From NCBI RefSeq assembly GCF_000237925.1, contig NC_031500.1:17819753-17883752 (forward strand): a stretch of 64,000 nucleotides of DNA, read 5' to 3'. The position numbers and the translations under genes are program-made. This document shows, in pieces, positions 32,490-43,133 of this stretch (within the stretch, counting starts at the first letter, position 1; each line of letters opens with the position of its first letter). The DNA is from Schistosoma mansoni (lineage: Eukaryota; Platyhelminthes; Trematoda; Strigeidida; Schistosomatidae). The notes under the pieces were generated by a model. The model ran no database searches. It saw only the letters and a list, made by a program, of their open reading frames with translations, and was not told where the DNA came from.

Positions 32490-35395
32490 TTATATGTAAA
32501 GATATTCATGGTCAGGTAGAAACTCGAGAGGAAACTATGAAAGTTGGCAGTCTTATCTGACATGAATATTCGCATGAAATGCATATGTGGCTCAAAATTT
32601 CAACGCCTTTAGAGTAAAGTTAGTCTGAAGTCCAGTTGCCAAAATGAGGAAATGAAATGTTTCTTGATCGATACTCTGAGAAACTACAGATGCAGAAACT
32701 ATTTAGTAAGCGTACAATCTGTTCACATTGATGTGGAGCACTTACTCTTCCGTATAAGAAAGTAGAGATTTGGGTAACACATAAATGCAACTTTCACTAC
32801 AAAGAAGGGGTTAGATAATGGGTGGAAAGCATTTGACAAATCATGGAAGATATCTTATACACCAGTTCCATCTGCTTTGAGAGGAATCCCCACTTGTCTA
32901 CTGAAAGGATAAGTACAGTTGCAAAAGACCTGCTTCCCTGAAGCTATATTATTCGTTTTGTCATACGTCTGAATACGATTACGTTTATGAGAAACAGGAA
33001 CAGGAACATAAAACAGACTTAACACTACCCTAACTTCCCCTGGTGTGGTATCCAGGCTCTATAGAACTATGAGAAAATTGCCGAAAGCTTTTCAGAGTAT
33101 AATCGCACATTGTGTTAATCACATTGGAGAATAACGGTTTACTCATCAATGCTAGATTGGCTAAATTATTATCAGATTACGCTGTCATTTGTTCTTCAAG
33201 AAATCTTTCAATTTTCTTCAACGTTACACTGTTTGTAGCCTGTGTGAGAAAAACATATATCCTTATTGCTGCGGTAATGCAGGTTTTTTGAGTTCATTGG
33301 GAACTATGACAAGTACGATACTAGAAGGATTCAGAGAAACTGTTGAAGTGCTTATGGTCTCAACAACTTGTAGATCATTATTCTACGACTCTTCTCAATG
33401 GCCACATTGGCATTCCTAGTAAGTTAACAGGAATTGTTCTCTGGAATTAGTGATTAAGCATCTGTAATTCGTTTACATATTCATATTACAATGTAATGCT
33501 GTTTTTATTGTTGTACACTCCAATTCTTTCAGAGTGGCAGGGGTTAAGGTGACCGCGGAACTTATGTTATCTTAATTGAAGTCATATAGCACTATTACCA
33601 TCTACACCAATTCGCCTTAGCGTGCCAGTCAAGCCTTCCTGGTATCACAGTGCAGATACGAAGCGAATAAAACTTTACTACGCTAACATTTTATGTGAAG
33701 TTGAACAGATTTTAGGAGTACAGAATTTGGAAACATCACCACATGCGCCGAAATCCGTCATCAAGTTGATCGATTTGTGTTGTTTATTGTTGACAATAGC
33801 GGTATTCAGCGAACACTTAGGTAGTCAATCCTGTATAACAGAGACGATTCAGCTTCATGAGTAATTTGATCAGGCATAGGGGATATTTCATTGGTCCCCA
33901 TGTCGTTCGATCCATTCGTGATTTCTTTGGATTCTTATAGTCTTTAGCACTTAATACTGATAATCGTCAACAAAAATTTCCCGTCCACCTCATTTCTATA
34001 GTATATTGAACTATTGTTTCTATGTTGAATTATTGTCGTCTGAAAGCGACCAATGAGAGCTTGCTGAAATAAAAGTAAATCCTGTGGTGTGTAGTAATAT
34101 GTCAAAATCACATGGTTTATTCTGTCTTCCGGACAAGCCGATTTACCCACTATTTTCCAGTCACATTTTGACCTTGTTATTTATTCGTCTATTAACTTTG
34201 ACCGCCTTTATGTGGGAGTATGTGTGTGCATTGCCCTTTCCATTTATCGAATGCTTGTGACGTATTTTTGTCCGACTATAGATAGTGAGCCATGCTTGAC
34301 AAAATGGCGTTAGCCCATTTGTCTTCTCTCTTACGTTTCGTTTCCTCGTTTTTCATTTGGAATGTGCCTGGATAAACCAGTGCTTGAAATAAGTTCACTG
34401 AAAGCAACACGTATGTGGCTTCTTATCACCGCCGTCATACAAATAAGATACGCCTAGGTAATACGATGAGTTAAGCAGATGATTTATGTTCATAGTGTAG
34501 ATCACTAACTTAGATGATCTCTGCCGAATGACTTGAGGCTACTTGAGTTGGATGGGAAGTGTGACGAACCAGCTAACATCGAAGTCACACCTCGCGATCA
34601 ACACCCTTTCGTCGTATCAACGTACTATGACTGCCTTCAAGACCGTATAACATAAGGAATTTTTCACAGAAATATATTACTACGAGTAGGTGCAAGGAAG
34701 AGACTGCAGCTACTGGGGCGTGGGCCAGTCGATGGAGTGAAAATAATTGATGCGCGTTTGCTGTCGTTGAAGATCGGCGACCTGTTCGACATTCATTGAC
34801 TCAACTGCAGCATGATTTGACTAGGGCCCAGTCACATTTCACTGGTTTTAAAAATGCATCTTTTTACGAGCAAACTAGAGTCATATTCTGTGCTACTAAA
34901 ATGTTATTTATTTCGAATCCTTGTTTCTCTCATCATTGGCATAATTAGAAATATGAGTGGTTTTTGTTAGGCAATAATAGGATAAGTGGTATAACTATAC
35001 CATATTGACAGTCAATGTCAGTTCTGAGGGAAAAACCGAGATAAATCATCCAGATATTAACCAATCATAGTACTTTTTGTGTACGTACGTTTTGTAGAAT
35101 TCAGTTACAATTTCAACTTTATTTGGTCTTTCATTGAAAGTCTGTTTCATTTGGTCAGATATGTGATGTTCAGCAAATTTTTCAGTGAATAATTAGTCAC
35201 TCGAAATAATGTGTGGAAACTAGAAAACAACTAACCTCATGATTTATAACTTAATGGTTAGCAATTAGAAAACCGCGTCAACGTATTCCATTTCTCAGTA
35301 AATAGAATTAAGAAACCGACCATTTAAAGGCTAATACACTAACCACATTCTTTATTACGGCGATTGTTTCTAGTATCATCATTAGTGGTTTTATT
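32490..35395. other. Long stretch without recognisable gene
   Basis: Only short unsupported ORFs on either strand. I looked for RT motifs, Pol III boxes and splice-bounded frames and saw none that convince. Confidence 0.35.
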
Positions 35396-35399
35396 CAAT

Positions 35400-35535
35400 A
35401 TCATATTTTCTCAGCACAAAGTATGTCACCAAGCTTCCGCTTCTCATTTTCTGATCAGTCCTAACGATAAATATTGAGTGGTCGCCAGTTAGATATGAGC
35501 AGTTCACGAATCGACATCCCAATAATGCGTATTCT
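35400..35535. repeat. Dispersed ~125-bp repeat, also at 6685-6810
   Basis: Shared blocks, in order: TTTTCTCAGC(A)CAAAGTAT, TTCTGATCAGTCCT, TATTGAG.G.TC.CCA.TTAGAT and CATC..AATAATG. Non-coding; identity of the parent element unknown. Confidence 0.5.
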
Positions 35536-35764
35536 TTCCTATGCATACTGCCAGCAAACACAATGTCTCTGACTGACCTTTTCCGTAATTTGTACAGTGA
35601 AATGTCGTAAACATTTTACAAACGCAATTGAATAGGTTATAACAACGATAGGCATAATGATGTGTTAAAACTAACAACAACAAAAAAACAGATAACTTGA
35701 AATATTCATATGGAAGGAACAGATAGCTCGGATATTCAATCAGTTACAATCTCTTTTCAACTTT

Positions 35765-35874
35765 GATCACGTAAACACTCCTGGATGTGAGTTTCGTCCT
35801 ATTTGTGACTTGTCATCTGGATGTGCCTTTATCCCAGAGTTGATGTTCACCGAGGGACTCGAACCCGGTACCGT
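35765..35874 (-). mobile_element. Sm-alpha-like SINE fragment interrupted by an LTR
   Basis: On the minus strand it has GGGTTCGAGTCCC (box B) and a ribozyme region (AAATAGGACGAAAC) whose CUGANGA has decayed to ATGACAA. The copy stops inside the tRNA-like head at GGTACCG/T, exactly where the LTR begins. Confidence 0.7.
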
Positions 35875-36589
35875 TGTGGTGGACCAAAAAGTATATTGAC
35901 CAAAAATAGCAATAAAGTTATTAAGTCCAAAAGTTTATGTAACAATAAACAACTTATAAGTTATTAACACAAATAAAAGTTTAGGGACGTTATTTAAATT
36001 GGCAGACTGTTGCGTGTTCCGTTGTGCTTGGTCCCAACAATTCACAAATATAGACAATTAATAATTCCAATCAGATAGATGTGGCTCCAGTAAGTTTACC
36101 AAACGTAGAACACAATGGAAATGTCACAATAGTCTATAAATATGGATGATAGTCAATCAATAGTTCCGTTGACATATCCACAGGCATAATAGAACGAGGC
36201 ATGTGTGTATAAGAGTGCATTTATTTATGAACAGCTAAAATGCTAATAGATTGGAATAAAAGCTATTTAATAAGCAGAAAGATTACGAAAATTGACGCGT
36301 GAAGGAAAAAAATTCTGCTAATAGCTGATAAAGAACGACATCTAAAATCCTCGACAACATGTTACGTGTGAGTGAGAACCAGTGTCATGACTTTTCGACC
36401 ATGCCTAATGTCATGCTATGTTGAATTCAAAAACGACAGGAAGTTAGTTAGCAAGTGTTCAAGGTCATACACTTAAACAACAAGTGCACTTGTCTAGTGA
36501 TAAATGTGCAGAATGTGAAGACGAACAAAATAAATACAAAAGCTATCAAAAATTGTTTGCAAAATAGGTTTAATAGGCCTAACTCCACA
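35875..36589 (-). repeat. 3' LTR of a Ty3/Gypsy-type element
   Basis: The 715-bp block has inverted ends TGTGG and CCACA. On the minus strand it is preceded by a purine tract (TGGGGGGGAAC, 36593-36602), the polypurine primer site expected just before a 3' LTR. The integrase remnant at 37.3-37.85 kb is on the same strand and lies upstream of it. No partner 5' LTR is visible, so no target duplication can be checked. Confidence 0.7.
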
Positions 36590-37840
36590 TAGTTCCCCCC
36601 CACAGAGTGTCCAGAGATAACAATGGTTATAATAACAAACAAAAAGAAATTGTAAGCATATGGTATTGTAGTGTGAAATGTCACTGAACCATGGCCAAAT
36701 CATCCGGTAGTTGGATCACTAAATATCGAACAGATCATCGATCCCCGTCAAGGTTAAAAACAATCAACGCGCATCAGTTAATCATACGTCATGGATTGGT
36801 CCATGCGGCATTGGTTCTACTTTCGCTTGTATCTACTTTAACTAATATATTCTTGTAATAACGTCTTTTGTGTTGTATAGTCTTCAGAGCATCCATGGTT
36901 CCTTGATACGTCGATGGGGCAATCCACGTAAGGTGCTGGTCGCGAAGTGTGACTTCGAAGTTAGCTTGTTCGTTCCCGTCTAACTTGAGTAGGCCTCCAA
37001 ACATTCAACATAGATCATCAAAGTTGATGGTCTACAGTATATACATGTATGCAAAAATAATATTTACAGTAATAATGGAAGAAAATAATGGTGAAGATAG
37101 GTATGACCTGAACGTTAGTAATATAAAATATTCCCATGAACTTAAAACTGGATTGTTTGTTGTTGAGTACAGTTAATGAACAGTTCACTCGTTTATTATA
37201 AAAAAAAATTTGGCAAAACAAGTAGTTGTTGTGAAGTGATGTAATTAATTATAAGTACATGTGAAGAAAATTCAGTAAACTTAACCATGTAATGTATAAC
37301 AATGAATGTTTTTTGATTTTGCTAGTTTACAAAATGTACATAACGCCTAGGCATGTTAAACAAGGTCTAAGGCTATGTTTGTCCTCCTCCATTGGTTTTT
37401 CAGTAACTGATGGGAGGTGTTGTTGATCGTCAGCGTTGACTTCTTTGACTTGATTGGCTACGTAGAAAGCTGGTTTTGTTCTATCTATAGATATGGTCTC
37501 CTTGTTCCCATTTCTGTTGATAATGAAGTATTTGTGAGTGCTTTATAGGGACATTTATATGGTGATTTCAGTGGCTTTTTTTACGGCGTCAACTCGAACG
37601 AAAACAAATTTACACGTTTCAAGATGTTTATCAAGTTGAACACGATTGTTATGTTCTCGTGGGGATATTGCTTTGATGTTCTGCATCGTTTGTAGTAAGC
37701 AGCTTACGAAGCGAGTAGAATCCCTTGGAGTTGTAGGTTCATAGTTGACCAGTTGAACAGGTAACTTTAATATTGTGCTATAAACTAATTCGGCGACTGT
37801 TCATCCGATGTCTTCCTTTATAGTTGAATTTCAATACTAT
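36590..37840 (-). pseudogene. Ty3/Gypsy integrase C-terminal remnant
   Basis: The minus strand reads TVAELVYSTILKLP, then a segment ending CKFVFVRVDAVKKATEI, then KYFIINRNGNKETISIDRTK in a second frame. This is the order at the end of Gypsy integrases (catalytic core exit, HVFVRHDAV-like motif, chromo-like IDRLKPA motif). Stops and frame changes are present, and gag, protease and RT are missing. A 71-codon frame at 36789-37004 between this and the LTR is unrecognised. Confidence 0.7.
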
Positions 37841-37944
37841 TCTTAACAATCTATTTCCATATAATTACAGGTGATATACTTATTTTGATATTATTTATCG
37901 ACCAACACTGTTTATACAAGCTATTCAAATGATTACTTATGTGC

Positions 37945-37990
37945 TTACTTACACCTGTTACTCCTGATGGAGGAGCATGGGCCAACCACC
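37945..37990 (-). mobile_element. SR2-like RTE extreme 3' end
   Basis: GATGGAGGAGCATGGGCCAA preceded by CTTACTTACACC on the plus strand matches the 3' ends at 26.58 and 38.13 kb. Confidence 0.5.
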
Positions 37991-38119
37991 ACTTATCTTC
38001 AAGTATCTACTGAAAATGTCCATTTAAATTCATTAGGGAGGTTGATTTTCACAATTAGAACAGACTTTAGTCATTTTATGAATCTGTTATGGATATCTTA
38101 GAGAGACAGTGATTCCTAA

Positions 38120-38470
38120 CATTTACTTACCTACTTTCTTACACCTGTCACGCCTCATGGAGGAGCATAGGCCAACCACCAGCATTCCTCATCCAACTCT
38201 ATCCCGAACAATCATTTCCACTTGTTTCCAGTTGCTTTTTATCCGTTTCATGTCTGCTTCCAATTGCCGACGCATTGTGTTAACTGGCCTTCCTCTTTTC
38301 CGTTTCCCTTCAAGATTGCAAGTTATTGCTTTCCTCGTGATCCAGTTTGATGATTTCCGCAACGTATTTCTTATCCTTTTCCAACATCATTTCTTAATTT
38401 CTCTCTCAACTGGAAGTTGGTTTGTTCTCTCCCACAGTAATCTGTCGGCAGAACATTCACGAAGTAAATA
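38120..38470 (-). pseudogene. SR2-like RTE C-terminal ORF fragment with 3' tail
   Basis: The minus strand encodes LLWERTNQLPVEREIKK, a stop, then [16 protein letters not shown] and EGKRKRGRP, then MLVVGLCSSMR. LLWERTNQLP and GKRKRGRP are hallmarks of the C-terminal region of schistosome SR2-type RTE elements. The tail is CTTAC repeats on the plus strand. In-frame stops mark it as dead. Confidence 0.8.
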
Positions 38471-38899
38471 AGCTTCTATATTTCAACATGACTCATTGTT
38501 GTCATTATAGAGTTACTGAGATGCTTTTCAGTTTTGATTATCAGAATGAATTTCTTTCTGTAAAATTATTAAGCTTGTTTTTTGTTAGTTAGGCGAGTTA
38601 TTCACTATAATTCACATAAACCGTCAATTCCTAGCATTCTGATTTCACTATGTAACAGTGGTAAGCGAAATTGACTGGATCAGCAGAGAAAGATGAATGT
38701 AAAATTATATTAGTATGATGATTCCAGCTAATTCTGACTCGTACAAGTACTTGAAAACCTAGTATAACAAGACATTGTCGACAGACAAGAGTGCTAAAAT
38801 GGTTACCTAATTCAATAAGGAATGAATGATTTGGTCGTCAGTATGATACATTCAACTCTGATTTTCTCACATAAATCTCAATTACTTGTTTGTATTCGA

Positions 38900-39135
38900 T
38901 TATTCTATTATCAGTATCATAATTATCATCATCATTCCTTGTGTTTCTTGAATGTTCTTTAATAGATATACTAAAACCACTGCTAAATGTTTGGGCGGAT
39001 TCTTGTTGAAGTGATTTAAAGGATTCCTCGATAGAGTCCAGAGTGACCTTATTAACGCTAAGAAACATTTTATCCAATCAGCGTTGAATAAAAGCTTATC
39101 GGAAGCATCTAGAAAGTGCAGAGTCATGTGTTTGA
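38900..39135 (-). CDS. Possible exon of an unrecognised minus-strand gene
   Basis: An open minus frame encodes TLHFLDASDKLLFNADWIKC, FLALIRSLWTLSRNPLNHF and HLAVVLVYLLKNIQETQ, which look like paired amphipathic helices. Several acceptor-like AGs (GTTCCTAG, TTACCCAG) precede it, but no strong donor is obvious before a microsatellite at the 3' side. It could belong to the same gene as 27055-29539. A second overlapping frame (38838-39077) is also open, so confidence is low. Confidence 0.3.
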
Positions 39136-39545
39136 CTGGGTAACTACCTATCCTGCTACTACATTTAATGTGGTTCTAGGAACTTTCACAATCCTGAGAC
39201 AATCTGAAATATTATAAATACCCTCGATTTTCTGTTCATAACTAAACCTTGGAGTAAAGCGTTCTTTCCATATTTCCCCCCCCCTTTCCTCTTGTGTTCA
39301 AGTTGCCATGTACATTTAGTCTGAGGTTATTAGATGAACTCAGGAAACTGATTCAAGCGTTCGATTAGAAGAGTTGTTAATTCATACATGACATTTTTTG
39401 AGCACAAATGACTGATGTCAGTTAAACTGACAATAAGATTGAAACAAATTCCAGTAATCAAGATTAAAAAACCAACTTATTTAGTTCAAATGAAAATGTA
39501 TTGCAACAAGTCGAAATAAAAAAATGAACTAAATGTATTTTACAT

Positions 39546-39722
39546 AGTTGAGATCATGAGTCAATTGAAGCTAGACCACCATGCCGGCTCAGTGGTTTAT
39601 CGGTTAAGAGCTCGCGCACGAGACTGTCGGTCATGTGATCGAATCTCGCGAGTCGGGATCGTGAGTGCGCCCAGGTTTTCCCTGGTTGTCTAGCTTCAAT
39701 TGACTCATGATCTCAACTATAT
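39546..39722 (+). mobile_element. SINE-2 copy in fold-back arrangement
   Basis: An antisense family tail (39546-39583, ending ACCACCATG) abuts a sense head that starts CCGGCTCAGTGG, with box A and a weak box B. The hammerhead interior is deleted (GGGATCGTGAGTGCGC runs into CCAGGTTTTC), and the sense tail at 39672-39722 forms a ~35-bp inverted repeat with the antisense arm. Confidence 0.7.
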
Positions 39723-39907
39723 AAAATTACTAAAATTTTCACAAAATCTCCTTTTGATAAATCGATTATCCAATAATTTTCAAGTGATGCTTAAAATTTC
39801 TGTCATTCTGTGATTAATCAAGAAACTGATATTACTTGTTACATGAAAGAAGGTAAAAATTATAGATGAACAGATAGATATGAAAGATGAATTGAGACTA
39901 GCTCTGA

Positions 39908-39994
39908 ATAAATGAATTCACTAGTCAATGTAAGCTAGATCACCATTAAAAATTTGGAAGCACTGGACCATGACCAGTGGAGTCCGATCCGTGT
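39908..39994 (-). mobile_element. SINE-2 tail fragment at a gap edge
   Basis: TAAGCTAGATCACCATTAAA and GGAAGCACTGGACC match the antisense tail of SINE-2; the rest is lost in the N block. Confidence 0.5.
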
Positions 39995-40194
39995 NNNNNN
40001 NNNNNNNNNNNNNNNNNNNNNNNNNNNNNNNNNNNNNNNNNNNNNNNNNNNNNNNNNNNNNNNNNNNNNNNNNNNNNNNNNNNNNNNNNNNNNNNNNNNN
40101 NNNNNNNNNNNNNNNNNNNNNNNNNNNNNNNNNNNNNNNNNNNNNNNNNNNNNNNNNNNNNNNNNNNNNNNNNNNNNNNNNNNNNNNNNNNNNN
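39995..40194. other. Assembly gap (200 N)
   Basis: Exactly 200 N. Confidence 0.99.
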
Positions 40195-40700
40195 AAAAAG
40201 AATAAAAAAATAAGATCAACTGAATGTTACCTCAACAGGAAACTCTGTAAATTGATTAGAGGTAGCTGATAGGAAACCCCATTTAACTTAGAATTTGTAT
40301 TATTTGGGACATATCAGGAAGTCATAACTATAATCCTGACGGACCCGATTCTTCAAGTGAGGTTCGAACCTGTGTCACTATCATTGCAACATAATCGATA
40401 GAATTCAGTCAGGGCATGACGCTAGTCACTACTCAGTAACCAATCAATGTAGACAGAAACATGTATGAAGGATGGACTGTTGTTTTCGAAATAACTGTAT
40501 ATTCGTTTATTAACCAAGTATTTTTGACTGGTAATATAGGAATCAACAAACTAAGAACTTGAAAACAATCAATACTTACGATTTTTATGCCTTATCAAAA
40601 AATACGTTTTTTGCAGATTGTGTTTCTTAACGCATTTTGTGTCAAACCTTCGAATAGTACTAACGGATTATATGCATATGATCAATTCATTTTATATATC
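40195..40700. other. No gene recognised
   Basis: AT-rich. A GAGGTTCGAACCTG segment at about 40360 is a palindromic box B-like sequence without a box A partner. Confidence 0.35.
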
Positions 40701-40707
40701 TAATAAA

Positions 40708-41718
40708 CGATTAAAAATAAATCAATAAATAGGGAAATAACTTATCATTGCAGTAAGATATGACGGTATAATAAGTGTTTGTGCAGAAAACTCCACCCGG
40801 AACTCCTCTGGGGTTACTGCCGGTCCCAAGCCAGAATAAAGGAGGAGAGTTGGGAGTGGGATTAGCGATTCAATCCCGTAAATAACTAACTCATTAAAAA
40901 ACGCTAACCAGAAAACGCAGCAGTATTTTGGAGTGATGCTATAAAAGTATCAAGTATGTGCGAAGGATAAACCAATATCAATGTGCATGGGTCATATATA
41001 CATGGTGAAAATAAAACGAATCTGAGAAATTAATTTAGGTGTGACACAAGACACTCTTGATTACAAATTTCGGATACTTAAGAATAGTACTTATTAAGAA
41101 GGAAAAGAGAGAGAAAAGAAGTAAACACCAAGTCATAGGGTTCAACCATGATGATAAGAGTTTATTAAGTATCAACCTCTGAAATAAACCATCCATTTTT
41201 TAAAACTTTCTCAATTATTTAACGCACTCGGGCAAATACACGTAAATTTCTGTAATAGGGTACAGAGTAAAACTTGATATTAGTATAAACTCTTGTGCAA
41301 CATTCATTAAAAATGATGCTATAAATGTCATAATTGCAAAGGATAAACAAATATAAATTTCAGTGTGTTATGTATGTGTGGTGAAGATAAAATGAATCTA
41401 AGAAGTTATAAACTTTGGATATTTTGGAATATAATATGTTCAGGAGGACAAAAGATGGACGAAAAAAGTGTCTAATGTGTCGAGGTACCAATCATAATAA
41501 TGATGAATGACTTCAGATATTTAGATGGATAGAAAGGAAATAAGATAAAGGAGAAAGATTTCAAAGGTTCCATTTTGTTTTTCGATCAGTTAGATAGATT
41601 ATGGACCTTCTTTGGTATGAATAATTGTTAAACACATTGATATTCAATAGGTGACACAATTCACTTATGGAAAGAAAACCATCAAGGAGACTTCTGGATC
41701 GGGTTATAGTCCTACTGC
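40708..41718 (+). repeat. Block A left part: near-identical copy of 57355-58365
   Basis: Aligned by eye at a constant offset of 16,647 with only about two substitutions and no indel. Contents: an A-rich lead, a ~135-bp insert with CACCCGGAACTCCTCTGGGG, two diverged tandem units starting TGATGCTATAAA (40936 and 41313) that are related to the element inside the CR1 ORF, and the 3' part of a minus-strand CR1/Jockey fragment. Confidence 0.8.
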
Positions 41719-41918
41719 NNNNNNNNNNNNNNNNNNNNNNNNNNNNNNNNNNNNNNNNNNNNNNNNNNNNNNNNNNNNNNNNNNNNNNNNNNNNNNNNNN
41801 NNNNNNNNNNNNNNNNNNNNNNNNNNNNNNNNNNNNNNNNNNNNNNNNNNNNNNNNNNNNNNNNNNNNNNNNNNNNNNNNNNNNNNNNNNNNNNNNNNNN
41901 NNNNNNNNNNNNNNNNNN
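41719..41918. other. Assembly gap (200 N), true size about 1.55 kb
   Basis: The corresponding interval in block B (58366-59918) is 1,553 bp, so the placeholder understates the missing sequence. Confidence 0.9.
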
Positions 41919-43133
41919 TACTTGCGTTTAAATGAGGCATTTCTGTAGACCAAGTTGAGTATATTCTGAAGTTCATACACGTCATGATACTTAAGGTAGT
42001 GGTATTTCAATTTTCTCAGGCTCTAAAAGTATTCTGTCCCCTATGAGCGTTATAAGCCTAATGGCCAAAAATTGGAGAGGTGCAGTCAAGGCATTATGTC
42101 AGGTTGTGGTATAAATCGGAAAGTGCAGTGTCAATGTTATTTGTGGAAAGTAAGGTCTCCATGGTAAGCATCGAATGAGAGTTTCAGTGCGCTTCCAGGT
42201 TTATTGATCAGCTGTCTACTGTGGTACGTTGTTGCAGCTTTAGAGTTGAATTGTATAGTGTTTAGAGAATGAATAATACTAAGTACATCTCTTTGATCAC
42301 TCATAAGATCTCAGGACTAATGTTCACTGAGATAGAGTCTGTGTTGATCGCAAATAATAAATCAAGTATATCATTCATCCTACTCGGTTTTCGGACTTGT
42401 CTGTCTCAACCACAAAGTTCTAATGTTTCAAATAACTTCTTATATCGGCATGGTACTGAATTCGAACCCCACCTAACTGGATGCTCAGAAGTTCATAGAA
42501 TGCTTAAATGCCTCATGTAACAAACCGTTATTTGAGAACAAATTATTATTATTATTACTTTGACTTAGTTCCAATACAAACATAGAGGGTAACACCCAGG
42601 AGCTAGTGACTACATATCACAACGGGCCAAAGGCATACATTCTACTCCTTGGGAGTGGTCAAATGCTGGACTTTGCTGCTAGCTGAGCTAGTCTAAGCGA
42701 CTGCTCAGAAGTCAAACGATGTCACAAATATTCGTAGTTTGACAACGCCTTAACCAGTAACACTGTTATGATCGAATTATGCCAACTCAATCAAGTCAGG
42801 AAACAGGAATGAAGAAGTTCGAAGACATATTTAGAAGGCTATCAGCACATCGAAGGAACGTTTGGTCTAAGCCGTCTGGTAGTTGAAAGGGATGCCTATC
42901 ACAACTTACCTACTAGTGATCTGGTGCGGATGCGTGACAGAGCTCCTTCAGCTAAGTGATTTCATTAAAACTAATGAGGTCAGCATCAAAATATCGAGGA
43001 CTTGCAGAACTATTGATTTCAGGTATTTATTTACCGTTACGAGTTCGTTAACAGGAAACCTGATATATTCTTAAGGACTAAGGACAGTATCTCACCATAA
43101 TTTACCAGTTCTTTTTTTCTCTATTTTATTGAA
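41919..43133. repeat. Block A middle part, copy of 59919-61133
   Basis: Offset is exactly 18,000. It includes the 5' end of the minus-strand CR1/Jockey fragment (to 42010) and a decayed CR1-like C-terminal end (GCTGAGCTAGTCTAAGCGAC at about 42680; TTCTTAAGGACTAAGGACA at about 43067) just upstream of the next RT ORF. The piece near 42915-43010 is also found at 52690-52800 in the other orientation. Confidence 0.7.

Noticed and set aside
36448-36703. Hydrophobic ORFs on the minus strand
   Set aside because: They lie mostly in the LTR and the adjoining purine tract.
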